This document shows positions 1 through 6,650 of a stretch of DNA of 9,422 nt, piece by piece. The stretch's first letter is position 1. Every line of letters begins with the position of its first letter. A model generated the notes under the pieces. That model saw nothing but the letters and a program-made list of their open reading frames with translations, was not told the DNA's origin and ran no database searches. This stretch comes from an uncultured bacterium (GTDB lineage Bacteria; Cyanobacteriota; Vampirovibrionia; Gastranaerophilales; Gastranaerophilaceae). Position numbers and translations under genes: made by a program. The DNA lies in contig CAQTPN010000032.1 of assembly GCA_948888345.1 (NCBI GenBank), positions 1 through 9,422 of the forward strand, written 5' to 3'.

Positions 1-375
1 TTTTTAGGAATTGATAGTGACGACCATTTTGATATTATGGAATTAAAATGCAATAAACATTCTAATTGTAGCCAAAGGTCTTTTGAAATTTTATATAATG
101 AATTAGAAGAAATTCACACAAAGGAAATTAAAATAAAATTACCTGATTTTGAGGCAACTGAAATAAAAATGCAAAATGTCAATTCTTCATACTGTAAAAA
201 AATAGGATATGATAATAAAGAAAGAATTTTTCAAGTAGAGTTCAACGGTGGTGAAATATATCAATATTTTAAAGTTCCAATATTTTTATATGAACAATTA
301 TGTAAATCTGAATCTAAAGGTAAATTCTTTATTAAAAAAATAAGAGATAATTTTAATTATAAAAGAATTTCCTAA
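1..375 (+). CDS. KTSC-domain protein, 5' end outside the window
   Basis: The frame is open from base 1, so the ATG at 37 is probably internal and the gene starts upstream of the window; about 124 residues are visible. The last 65 or so residues match the KTSC domain pattern: a serine-led strand with an IGYD turn, a strand ending FNGGEIYQYF with the YxYF core, a VP step, and the SKGKFF...IRDNF ending. KTSC is known as a short domain at the C terminus of some lysyl-tRNA synthetases and as a stand-alone bacterial protein; its function is unsettled and RNA binding has only been suggested. The preceding part (CNKHSNC, then a Lys/Glu-rich helix) is not recognised, and lysyl-tRNA synthetase is not supported by what is visible. 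The gene ends at TAA 373-375. A weak hairpin with a T-run at 482-500 may end its transcript. Confidence 0.7.
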   Translation, partial: FLGIDSDDHFDIMELKCNKHSNCSQRSFEILYNELEEIHTKEIKIKLPDFEATEIKMQNVNSSYCKKIGYDNKERIFQVEFNGGEIYQYFKVPIFLYEQLCKSESKGKFFIKKIRDNFNYKRIS

Positions 376-481
376 ACTCACTTTCTAGCAACAATGCTTC
401 TTTTGTAGTGAAAGCGGGGTATAAAACATTGTAAAAAAGTTCGTGCAACGACCCATCATGGGCCCCATTTAATAAAATTGT

Positions 482-500
482 CTCTTAAAGAGGGTTTTTT
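482..500 (+). terminator. Weak candidate terminator after the KTSC gene
   Basis: CTCTTAAAGAG can form a 4-bp hairpin, followed by GG and T6 (495-500). The stem is short, so this is a weak call. It lies about 110 bases after the KTSC gene stop and could end that transcript. Confidence 0.3.
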
Positions 501-974
501 GTTAAGAACGATAAGGATTTTAAAATTTAATATTTATGCTTTACAGGAAATGCCGTACATATTGTTTTGCAAAACTGAAATTTTAAAAATAGTTTTTAAT
601 TTTTAAGTATTAAAGCCGGAAAGGCAATTATATCAGGGGTTTTTCAAAATTTATCTTCATAAATCTTAATATTTAGCCTGATATTTGGCAACGGGAAAAA
701 TTTTTGAGTTTTAAATGTATCAAAGGTTGAATAACCGGATTTTAAAATAGAATTTTTAAGATACGGTTAAAAGGTCAATTTTAGATTTTTAAAAGCCGAA
801 GGCAAGATTGCCCGAAGGCAAAATAAAATAAATTTCCCCTTTAAAAATTCCCCAAAATCAACAAAAAACCTGATAACCTTTAAAACTAAAACTCTCTCAA
901 TTGGACCATTTTGATGATTCATATTTCTTGCCAATAATCGGTGGCATTAGAAATATCAAAAACATCAAAATCAG

Positions 975-1018
975 CCTTATGGCAAAATATTAAATAATTT
1001 TGCCATAAGGTTTTTTTT
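975..1018 (+). terminator. Strong plus-strand rho-independent terminator
   Basis: A perfect 14-bp stem, CCTTATGGCAAAAT (975-988) with ATTTTGCCATAAGG (997-1010), has an 8-base loop and is followed directly by T8 (1011-1018). Read on the minus strand the hairpin is followed only by a broken T stretch (CTGATTTTGATGTTTTT), so it could also stop the convergent PH/GRAM-like gene, though less well. No plus-strand gene is apparent nearby, so what it terminates is unknown. Confidence 0.8.
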
Positions 1019-1022
1019 AAGA

Positions 1023-1469
1023 TTAGTTTTGCTCACCCTGATTTTGAGTGCCTTTTTTAATAATGGAATTAATTAAATCTATATAAATATGCCTTTTCAT
1101 AATTGCAAATTTATAGCTTTCGCTATTTGCAGTTTTAACAGTAAATGCAACAGGCAAAAGCCCTTGTACAAGAGACTTTTCAACAGACATAATTTCTTTA
1201 TAGGAAATTTCAATATTCAACCCGCCAAACCATTGAAAAGTACTTCTAAACATAATTCTTTGATTTGTAAAGGCAAATTCGCCGGAATTTTGGACCTCCT
1301 GCCCGTAAGCCTTCTGCCAGTAGTCGCCTTTAACATTTTTTAAAATTTCTTCACCCTCTAAAAGTTCAAATTGCTCGGGGTGAAGCTTTATGCATTTAAT
1401 CATTAAAAATATAAACCCGATAAAAATTAAAAATCCTGTTATATAACCCAAAATAGTAACCATCAGCAT
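1023..1469 (-). CDS. Membrane-anchored PH/GRAM-like domain protein
   Basis: 148 residues. Residues about 4-26 form one hydrophobic helix (LGYITGFLIFIGFIFLMIKC), most simply a signal anchor with the rest in the cytoplasm. The remainder, from about residue 35, looks like a bacterial PH or GRAM fold: LLEGEEILKNV, a GEFAFTNQRIMFRS strand pair, a FGGLNIEISYKEIMSVE pair, and a C-terminal helix with IYIDLINSI. The motif 'TNQRI.F...' followed by 'I.Y.EI..VE' is the usual signature of such membrane-associated domains; the ligand cannot be told. The start at 1469 is supported by a purine-rich SD (GGGAGAGAG, plus-strand 1477-1485) 7 bases upstream. It is the last minus-strand gene after the two fucosyltransferase genes (56-base gap) but has its own promoter candidate, so membership of their operon is uncertain. 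Confidence 0.65.
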   Translation of the reverse strand: MLMVTILGYITGFLIFIGFIFLMIKCIKLHPEQFELLEGEEILKNVKGDYWQKAYGQEVQNSGEFAFTNQRIMFRSTFQWFGGLNIEISYKEIMSVEKSLVQGLLPVAFTVKTANSESYKFAIMKRHIYIDLINSIIKKGTQNQGEQN

Positions 1470-1491
1470 ATTAAACTCTCTCCCTTTATCA

Positions 1492-1519
1492 TTTATATCT
1501 TAGAATTATAATATTGCAA
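1492..1519 (-). promoter_or_regulatory. Promoter candidate for the PH/GRAM-like gene
   Basis: On the minus strand, TTGCAA (1519-1514), a 16-base spacer and TATAAA (1497-1492). The transcript would begin near 1485, giving a very short leader that starts at the SD. It lies wholly in the 56-base gap after the fucosyltransferase gene. Confidence 0.4.
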
Positions 1520-1525
1520 AAATTT

Positions 1526-2431
1526 TCAAGCTTCAACAGCTAATTTTTCAACGGTTAAATCTGCTGTTTCGGGCATAAATTCCAGAGAATCCGTATGAGG
1601 ATTAAGATATTTCAGCCACACACTAAACGAAGATGCTGAATATATCCGGTGTTTGCATTCATTCATCAGTGAAAAGTCAAGGTAGCCCTTGCTTTCATCG
1701 TTTTTATCCGCAAATTCAACATTTTTAAAGCCTTTTATATTATCTTTTGCCCAGTTTATATCGTCTGAAAAGATAAAAAAGCAGGTTCCATCAAGGTTTT
1801 GGGATAAATATTTCATTTTTTCCAGAATAAATTCGGATTTTACAACGGGAATTTTTAAATTCAAATAATCACCCCGCCGAATATGCACACCCACAGGGTT
1901 TTTAGAGGTTTTTATTTTTTCTAAAATTCTTTTATTTTCTGTGTCCCATGATTCTTTTAATGTAAGATGTTTTTTCATCTTATTTTTAAAATTTTCTTCA
2001 TAAAATTCCGGAATCGGGCAATAGCAATCACAGACAGCACCTTGCTTTAAACCATATTTTAAAACATCTTCAAATGATAAAATTTTCGCTAAAAATAATG
2101 GTGTTTTCTTTGGAAAAAGCCCGTATTCTGCTCTAATTCTGGCTAAAACTTTATAGAGTGAGTTAAAATAGGCTTTATTTCTGAATAAAACATTATAAAA
2201 AAAATTCTTAAAGCACAAAGAGGGGGGGGTAAAGGCCATGAAATTTTTAATATCCTTGATTGAGGCCTGTTCTATATCAGTATTAAATTTATCTAAAACG
2301 TAAGTCCTATCAAGGTTTTCATCCTTTGTAACAAGAAATTTAACGCTAAACCCTCTCTCAATCAATAATTGCGCAAAAACATAATTTCCAATCTGGTTTC
2401 CAAGGCCGCTGTGAAGGCATATTAACAGCAT
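1526..2431 (-). CDS. GT11-family glycosyltransferase, alpha-1,2-fucosyltransferase-like (copy A)
   Basis: 301 residues, the usual GT11 size. The N-terminal LHSGLGNQIGNYVFAQ (6-21) matches the GLGNQMFQYA-type GDP-sugar site seen across the family, and HIRRGDY (183-189) is the GT11 hallmark HxRRGDY. IFSDDINW (220-227) and the later SxSxFSVW match the remaining conserved blocks. The family moves fucose from GDP-fucose to galactose in alpha-1,2 linkage on surface glycans; the acceptor cannot be read here. The start overlaps the end of the upstream paralog by 10 bases, which implies translational coupling. The coding strand has a run of eight C (plus-strand G8 at 2222-2229, codons for Thr68-Pro70). 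This is in frame here, but any slip of one base would truncate the protein at about residue 70. Blocks around and after the HxRRGDY motif are almost identical to the paralog at DNA level. Confidence 0.85.
   Translation of the reverse strand: MLLICLHSGLGNQIGNYVFAQLLIERGFSVKFLVTKDENLDRTYVLDKFNTDIEQASIKDIKNFMAFTPPSLCFKNFFYNVLFRNKAYFNSLYKVLARIRAEYGLFPKKTPLFLAKILSFEDVLKYGLKQGAVCDCYCPIPEFYEENFKNKMKKHLTLKESWDTENKRILEKIKTSKNPVGVHIRRGDYLNLKIPVVKSEFILEKMKYLSQNLDGTCFFIFSDDINWAKDNIKGFKNVEFADKNDESKGYLDFSLMNECKHRIYSASSFSVWLKYLNPHTDSLEFMPETADLTVEKLAVEA
2222..2229 (-). repeat. Homopolymer C8 tract inside a fucosyltransferase gene
   Basis: Eight consecutive G on the plus strand (C on the coding strand) in an otherwise AT-rich gene. 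The reading frame continues through it (Thr-Pro-Pro-Ser). The paralog codes Ala-Lys-Ser-Ser-Pro-Ala at the matching position without a homopolymer. Runs like this are known slippage sites in surface-glycan genes. Confidence 0.8.
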
Positions 2432-3399
2432 GTATCCCCGCTTTCCGTTGTGCTGTCAGCCTTTTCAACGTATTTATTTTGCGGCGTTTCTATCTGCATA
2501 TCTGCTTTTTTAGGATAAAATTCCAAACTTTCTTTTATACCGGTATTTTCAGGGGATTTATACGGGTTAAAATACCTTATCCAGAGGCTAAAGGTGGAGC
2601 CTGAATAAATTCTGTGGATACATTCATTGAACAGCAAAAAGTCAAGATAGCCCTTGCTTTCATCGTTTTTATCCACAAATTCAACATTTTTAAAGCCTTT
2701 TATATTCTCTTTTGCCCAGTTTATATCGTCCGAAAAGATAAAAAAGCAGACTCCATCAAGGTTTTGGGATAAATATTTCATTTTTTCCAGAATAAATTCG
2801 GATTTTACAACGGGAAAACCGTAAGAGATGAAATCACCACGCCGAATATGCACGCCCACAGGGTTTTTAGAGGTTTTTATTTTTTCTAAAATTCTTTTAT
2901 TTTCTGTATCAAGAGGCGTTTTCAGAGTTTTCAGGCTGAATTTTCCCATCATTTTATTTTTAAAATTTTCATCATAAAATTCATTTATCGGAGCATAGCA
3001 ATCACAGACTACGCCTTGCTTACAGCCATATTTGAAAAAATCCTTACAGGTGATTATTTTTGATAACAGCACTGGTGTTTTAACAGGATATACGCCGTAT
3101 TCCGCCCTTATCCGCTTTAAAAAATTCCAGAGATTATTTCTCCAGTTTTTATCAAAAATATTTTTGGTTAGAAGGTTAAAAAGCAGTGCCGGCGATGATT
3201 TTGCATTTAGGAATTCTTTAATATCTTCAATTTTTGCAAGTTCTAATTCAATATCAAATTTATTTAAAACAAATTCTCTTGCATCACCGGCTTTATTTGA
3301 AGCTATTATTTTGCAATCAATTCCTTTTTCAATTAAATATTGTGCAAAAATATAATTTCCGATTTGGTTTCCAAATCCGCCATTTATACAAACTAACAT
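2422..3399 (-). CDS. GT11-family glycosyltransferase, alpha-1,2-fucosyltransferase-like (copy B)
   Basis: 325 residues with the same layout as copy A: INGGFGNQIGNYIFAQ (5-20), HIRRGDF (184-190, Phe replacing the usual Tyr), IFSDDINW (221-228) and SGSTFSLW (266-273). It is longer than copy A mainly by a C-terminal Thr/Lys-rich tail of about 25 residues ending in CysCys, absent from copy A. Expected activity is fucose transfer from GDP-fucose in alpha-1,2 linkage; acceptor unknown. No SD precedes the ATG, only an AT-rich leader, but the N terminus fits the family, so the start is likely right. It lies 47 bases after the decarboxylase gene on the same strand with no clear terminator between them, so they may be co-transcribed. 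It overlaps copy A by 10 bases. Confidence 0.85.
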   Translation of the reverse strand: MLVCINGGFGNQIGNYIFAQYLIEKGIDCKIIASNKAGDAREFVLNKFDIELELAKIEDIKEFLNAKSSPALLFNLLTKNIFDKNWRNNLWNFLKRIRAEYGVYPVKTPVLLSKIITCKDFFKYGCKQGVVCDCYAPINEFYDENFKNKMMGKFSLKTLKTPLDTENKRILEKIKTSKNPVGVHIRRGDFISYGFPVVKSEFILEKMKYLSQNLDGVCFFIFSDDINWAKENIKGFKNVEFVDKNDESKGYLDFLLFNECIHRIYSGSTFSLWIRYFNPYKSPENTGIKESLEFYPKKADMQIETPQNKYVEKADSTTESGDTCC

Positions 3400-3446
3400 A
3401 AAATTTATTTTAACATAAAATTTTTAATACCATAAAACCCTTGATT

Positions 3447-5102
3447 TTATTTATTTTTCGCGTTTTCTTTTATACAATCCCCCGCTTTTACAAGGATTTT
3501 CGGAATATCCATTTTATCTGTTATTATCTCAATGTAAGTGAATTTGCGGTTTTTTGCCGTATTGATACCGGAAAGTGCCTCATAGAGCTCGTTAGAAGTT
3601 GTTATTTTAAAATATTCAAAATTATCACAAAATACCTCCGGAACTTTAGCATAATTCCATTTTGTAATATCGTTAAAAGGGTCGTCAGGATTATTTGAGA
3701 GGAGTCGTTCTATTGTGTAACCGCTGTTATTTAGTACGATTACAACCGGTTTAATGTCATATTTTACCATATTTGCAAGCTCTTGCACCGTTAACTGATG
3801 CGAGCCCTCTCCTGTAAGAAGGATTACACGCTTACTCCTGTCTGCCATTGCAGCTCCAAAGGCTGCAGGAGTTGCCCATCCTATAGAGCCCCACATGGTT
3901 TGAGATATGTAATTTGAGGACGTTTTTAATTTCATTTTTGATGAAGAGAAAGATATAATACCCGTTTCCACCACTATTGTGTCATTTTCCTTTAAAAAAT
4001 CCTGAACGAGAGGAAAAATATTGTCTGTAACTATTGGTTTATCTGATGTTTCAAGAGCTTTATATCCTTTGAAAACTTCTCTATGAAAGGGTTTTGGCTG
4101 AATTTTATCAGAATTTAAAATGGACGTCATCAAATCATTTATCCATACATCCTCATATACCGTGCCTTCCACGGTTGTATAATTTGTTTGAACATTGATT
4201 TTAAAGCGGTTATCAGGTTTTACAATAAAACCCAGAGTATTAAGGTCTGAAAATAGTGTGCCCATACACATTACAAGGTCAGCATCATCATAAACGGTCC
4301 TGAATTCTTCATCTCCGATTTTTCCATGGTTAACTCCGATATAATTTTTATTATCTTCATCAATTAAACCCTTGCCCATAATCATTGAAGTTATTTGAAT
4401 ATTAAATTTGTTAACAAAATCATTCAATTCCTTTTGCAAGCGGTATCTTTTCATAAGATAATCTGTTATTATAAGCGGATTTTTTGAACTGTTCAAAAGC
4501 TCAATAATCCTGTTTGATGCGGTTTTCAGGTTATCCGGATTAGATTTTATTTCAATTTTTGGGATATCATCATCGATTAATAGTCCGCAAATATCCATCG
4601 GAAGTGCAATATAGACAGGTTTTTTCAACTTTATAAAAGCCTCAAATACTCTATCTATTTCATTTTTAGCATTTTCTTCGGTTAGAAAAGCAGCAGCAGT
4701 CGTTACATTAGAGTAAATTCTTTCAAAAGCGTGATAATCAGGATTTGAAAAATTATGATGAAGCAGGGCATTTTCCTTTACTGATGCGGTTTTTGGAACC
4801 CCCGCGATTTTCATAACCGGAACATTTTCGCTATATGCCCCTGCAATTCCATTTATGGCACTTAATTCACCCACTCCAAAAGTTGTGATAACTGCGCCAT
4901 AGCCCTTTATTCTTGCATATCCGTCTGCCGCATAGGCTGCATTCAGCTCATTGGTGCAGTTTATCCAGTTTACGGAAGGGTTTTTTACAACAGAATCCAG
5001 AATATTAAAATTGTAATCCCCCGGAAGTCCAAAAATATCCGTAATTCCAAGCTCTGCAAGTCTATTTATTAAATAATCCGATACTGCAATTTTCCCGCCC
5101 AT
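3447..5102 (-). CDS. Thiamine-diphosphate 2-keto acid decarboxylase (pyruvate/indolepyruvate decarboxylase family)
   Basis: 551 residues from the chosen start, the normal length for this family. Key sites: GDYN (28-31) near the N terminus, the cofactor-activating Glu52 in NCTNELNAAYAADGYAR, the paired His115-His116 (LLHH) typical of pyruvate and indolepyruvate decarboxylases, the ThDP/Mg motif GEGS (431-434) through NNSGYT (458-463), and Glu465 in GYTIE, equivalent to a catalytic Glu of Zymomonas PDC. GEGS replaces the commoner GDGS; the change is conservative. The enzyme removes CO2 from a 2-keto acid to give an aldehyde. Pyruvate, phenylpyruvate, indolepyruvate or branched keto acids are all possible from sequence alone. 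The divergent alcohol dehydrogenase suggests that the aldehyde is reduced to an alcohol. The ATG at 5102 has GGAG 9 bases upstream; the in-frame ATG at 5162 would add 20 atypical residues and lies upstream of a TATAAT box, so I reject it. Confidence 0.9.
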   Translation of the reverse strand: MGGKIAVSDYLINRLAELGITDIFGLPGDYNFNILDSVVKNPSVNWINCTNELNAAYAADGYARIKGYGAVITTFGVGELSAINGIAGAYSENVPVMKIAGVPKTASVKENALLHHNFSNPDYHAFERIYSNVTTAAAFLTEENAKNEIDRVFEAFIKLKKPVYIALPMDICGLLIDDDIPKIEIKSNPDNLKTASNRIIELLNSSKNPLIITDYLMKRYRLQKELNDFVNKFNIQITSMIMGKGLIDEDNKNYIGVNHGKIGDEEFRTVYDDADLVMCMGTLFSDLNTLGFIVKPDNRFKINVQTNYTTVEGTVYEDVWINDLMTSILNSDKIQPKPFHREVFKGYKALETSDKPIVTDNIFPLVQDFLKENDTIVVETGIISFSSSKMKLKTSSNYISQTMWGSIGWATPAAFGAAMADRSKRVILLTGEGSHQLTVQELANMVKYDIKPVVIVLNNSGYTIERLLSNNPDDPFNDITKWNYAKVPEVFCDNFEYFKITTSNELYEALSGINTAKNRKFTYIEIITDKMDIPKILVKAGDCIKENAKNK

Positions 5103-5150
5103 TTTATTTTTCTCCAAAATTTTATCTGCTACATTTGTAATATAAATAAC

Positions 5151-5156
5151 ATTATA
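5151..5156 (-). promoter_or_regulatory. -10 box candidate for the decarboxylase gene
   Basis: TATAAT on the minus strand. Transcription would start near 5144, giving a leader of about 40 bases to the ATG at 5102. No good -35 is seen at 16-18 bases; TTTCAT stands at 20. The box lies inside the longer alternative reading frame, which argues for the shorter start. Confidence 0.4.
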
Positions 5157-5231
5157 AATCAAGTATTAATTATTATATGAAACTTTTACTTTTAAAACAG
5201 TATTCTTAATTAATCCAAAAGGATGTTTTTA

Positions 5232-5262
5232 TTGGAAAAAGAATATTAATATATGTTACAAT
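5232..5262 (+). promoter_or_regulatory. Promoter candidate for the alcohol dehydrogenase gene
   Basis: TTGGAA (5232-5237) and TACAAT (5257-5262), with a 19-base spacer that is longer than ideal and a TG at 5255-5256 just before the -10. The transcript would begin near 5269, inside the palindrome at 5266-5279, leaving a leader of roughly 25 bases that carries the SD. Confidence 0.4.
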
Positions 5263-5265
5263 TTC

Positions 5266-5279
5266 TTAAGATATCTTAA
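5266..5279. promoter_or_regulatory. 14-bp palindrome just before the adh SD
   Basis: TTAAGATATCTTAA is a perfect palindrome between the presumed -10 box and the SD AAAGGAG (5282-5288). It sits where a repressor or redox regulator could bind at the start of transcription. In AT-rich DNA a palindrome of this length can occur by chance, so operator function is only a suggestion. Confidence 0.35.
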
Positions 5280-5294
5280 AGAAAGGAGATTGCC

Positions 5295-6503
5295 ATGTGG
5301 GAAAAAGATGTAAATATCAACGATGTCAAAGAAATTTTGACCAAATCGAAGGTATATTTTGGAATCGGCGCAATTAAAAAAATTGATGAAATTTCTGCCG
5401 CCCTTAAAGAAAACGGGGTGGATAAAGTAATCGTGATTTCAGGAAAGGGTGCTTATAAAATAACGGGGGCGTGGGATTATGTAGAAGAGGCCCTGAAAAA
5501 ACATAATATAGGCTATATTAACTATGCAAAAGTTACCCCGAACCCCACAACAGACGGTATAGACGAAGCAACTGCGCTTGCAAAAGAATTCGGCGCAAAG
5601 GCTGTTATTGCAATCGGTGGCGGAAGCGCGATAGACACGGGGAAAAGCGTTGCAATTTTAATGGAATATCCTGATGAAACCGGCGCAAGCCTTTATGAAT
5701 ACAAATTTGAAGCTAAAAAAGCAGCTCCAATCGTGGCAATTAACCTTACACACGGTACGGGAACAGAAGTAAACCGTTTTGCTGTTGCCACTCTGTTAGA
5801 AAAGAACTATAAGCCCGCAATTGCTTATGATTGCATTTATCCGACATATTCAATTGATGACCCTGCACTTATGACAAAGCTTTCAAGCCACCAAACTCTT
5901 TATGTTTCAGTAGATGCAATAAACCATGTTGTTGAAGGCGCAACTTCAAAAGTGGCTTCTCCTTATGCAATAAGCCTTGCAAAGGAAACAATACGCCTTG
6001 TTGCAAAATATTTGCCTCTTGCAATTAAAAATCCTGAAGATTTAGAAGCGCGGTATTATCTGCTTTATGCTTCACTTTTGGGCGGAATTTGCTTTGATAA
6101 CGGCATGCTGCATTACACACATGCGCTTGAGCATCCTCTAAGTGCAATTAAACCTGATTTATCTCACGGTTTGGGGCTTGCAATGCTCTTGCCGTCTGTA
6201 ATCGAATGCATTTATAAAGATAAAGCGGCAACACTGGCTGATATTTTAGAACCAATAGCACCCGGATTAAAAGGGGATGCGGATGAAGCCAAAAAAGCCG
6301 CAAAAGAAGTTCAAAAGTGGCTTTTTGATATCGGTGTTAAAGAAAAACTTGAAGATTTAGGTTTTAAAGCTGATGATATTAAAAAATTAACAGACCTTGC
6401 TTTTGAAACTCCTTCTCTCGGGCTGCTTTTAAGCTTAGCACCAAATGAAGCGGATAAAAATACAGTAGAGAAAATTTATGAAACATCATTGAAACCTATG
6501 TAA
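5295..6503 (+). CDS. Iron-containing alcohol dehydrogenase (group III)
   Basis: 402 residues, close to the family norm. The NAD(P)-binding half holds AIGGGSAIDTGKS (106-118) and LTHGTGTEVNRFAV (151-164). The metal half holds Asp207 and His211 in DAINHVVE, then His276 and His291 in the THALEHPLS...LSHG segment. By alignment in my head with E. coli FucO (D196, H200, H263, H277) these four are the metal ligands, and His280 matches the conserved non-ligand His267. The enzyme should interconvert an aldehyde and its alcohol with NAD(P)H. Next to a divergent 2-keto acid decarboxylase the likely job is ethanol (or a higher alcohol) formation and NAD+ regeneration in fermentation. The start has a strong SD, AAAGGAG, 6 bases upstream. 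A terminator follows closely, so it appears to be a single-gene transcript. Cytoplasmic; no signal peptide. Confidence 0.93.
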   Translation: MWEKDVNINDVKEILTKSKVYFGIGAIKKIDEISAALKENGVDKVIVISGKGAYKITGAWDYVEEALKKHNIGYINYAKVTPNPTTDGIDEATALAKEFGAKAVIAIGGGSAIDTGKSVAILMEYPDETGASLYEYKFEAKKAAPIVAINLTHGTGTEVNRFAVATLLEKNYKPAIAYDCIYPTYSIDDPALMTKLSSHQTLYVSVDAINHVVEGATSKVASPYAISLAKETIRLVAKYLPLAIKNPEDLEARYYLLYASLLGGICFDNGMLHYTHALEHPLSAIKPDLSHGLGLAMLLPSVIECIYKDKAATLADILEPIAPGLKGDADEAKKAAKEVQKWLFDIGVKEKLEDLGFKADDIKKLTDLAFETPSLGLLLSLAPNEADKNTVEKIYETSLKPM

Positions 6504-6525
6504 AATAAGAGTTTAACACAACCTA

Positions 6526-6555
6526 AAAGCGGCAGAAATCATCTGCCGCTTTTTT
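6526..6555 (+). terminator. Rho-independent terminator of the alcohol dehydrogenase gene
   Basis: An 11-bp perfect stem AAAGCGGCAGA (6526-6536) with TCTGCCGCTTT (6542-6552), a 5-base loop, and a T-run to 6555. It lies 22 bases after the adh stop codon. Confidence 0.92.
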
Positions 6556-6573
6556 ATGCAAATTTAATTTTAT

Positions 6574-6650
6574 TAAAAAATAAAGCCGCTAAACTTAGCG
6601 GCTACTAGACTTGGGGAGGAGGTTTTGAGTGAGAGCTCGATTGCTCTCAT
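6574..6650 (-). ncRNA. Candidate small RNA with an anti-SD linker between two hairpins
   Basis: Read on the minus strand: a TATAAT box (6656-6651), hairpin TGAGAGC-6-GCTCTCA (6649-6630), a single-stranded linker with CCTCCTCCCC (6622-6613), then hairpin AGCCGCTAA-GT-TTAGCGGCT (6603-6584) followed by TTTATTTTTT (6583-6574). The second hairpin with its T tract is a proper terminator pointing leftward, yet no minus-strand gene lies to its right, so a short independent transcript is the simplest reading. A C-rich loop complementary to SD sequences is common in regulatory RNAs of low-GC bacteria. It could pair with GGAGGAG ahead of the methyltransferase. The -35 region is poor, and a start 7 bases after the -10 would trim part of the first hairpin, so the 5' end is unsure. 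The plus strand of this segment may instead carry a mini-ORF. Confidence 0.45.

Larger units (their letters stand above)
376..1022. other. Gene-poor intergenic stretch
   Basis: No convincing coding gene is visible in about 650 AT-rich bases. Short motifs include a CCCAT-C-ATGGG-C-CCCAT inverted/direct motif at 452-468, a weak hairpin plus T6 at 482-500, and a direct repeat CCGAAGGCAA at 796-805 and 812-821 (period 16). A 31-codon plus-strand frame runs from a TTG at 901 to TAA at 991-993. It has no SD and its stop lies inside the terminator loop, so I do not call it a gene; it could be the tail of a decayed one. The stretch ends with a strong plus-strand terminator although no gene is seen before it. 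Confidence 0.5.

Noticed and set aside
452..468. CCCAT/ATGGG/CCCAT motif as a recombination or attachment site
   Set aside because: The units are only 5 bases, there is no integrase in the window and no second copy that I can see.
1089..1343. Open frame opposite the PH/GRAM-like gene
   Set aside because: It is antisense to a gene with a good SD and recognisable fold, has no SD, and its composition is that of a shadow frame.
2422..2431. Frameshift joining the two fucosyltransferase genes into one
   Set aside because: Each has its own complete set of GT11 motifs from GNQIGNY to the C terminus; the 10-base overlap is normal operon packing.
3032..3355. Open frame opposite fucosyltransferase copy B
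   Set aside because: It is fully antisense to a well-supported GT11 gene and resembles no protein.
3441..3698. Open frame opposite the decarboxylase 3' end
   Set aside because: It is a shadow of the conserved C-terminal decarboxylase coding sequence, without SD or domain likeness.
5103..5162. Longer decarboxylase start at ATG 5162
   Set aside because: The extra 20 residues have no match to the family N terminus, a TATAAT box lies within them, and the ATG at 5102 has GGAG 9 bases upstream.
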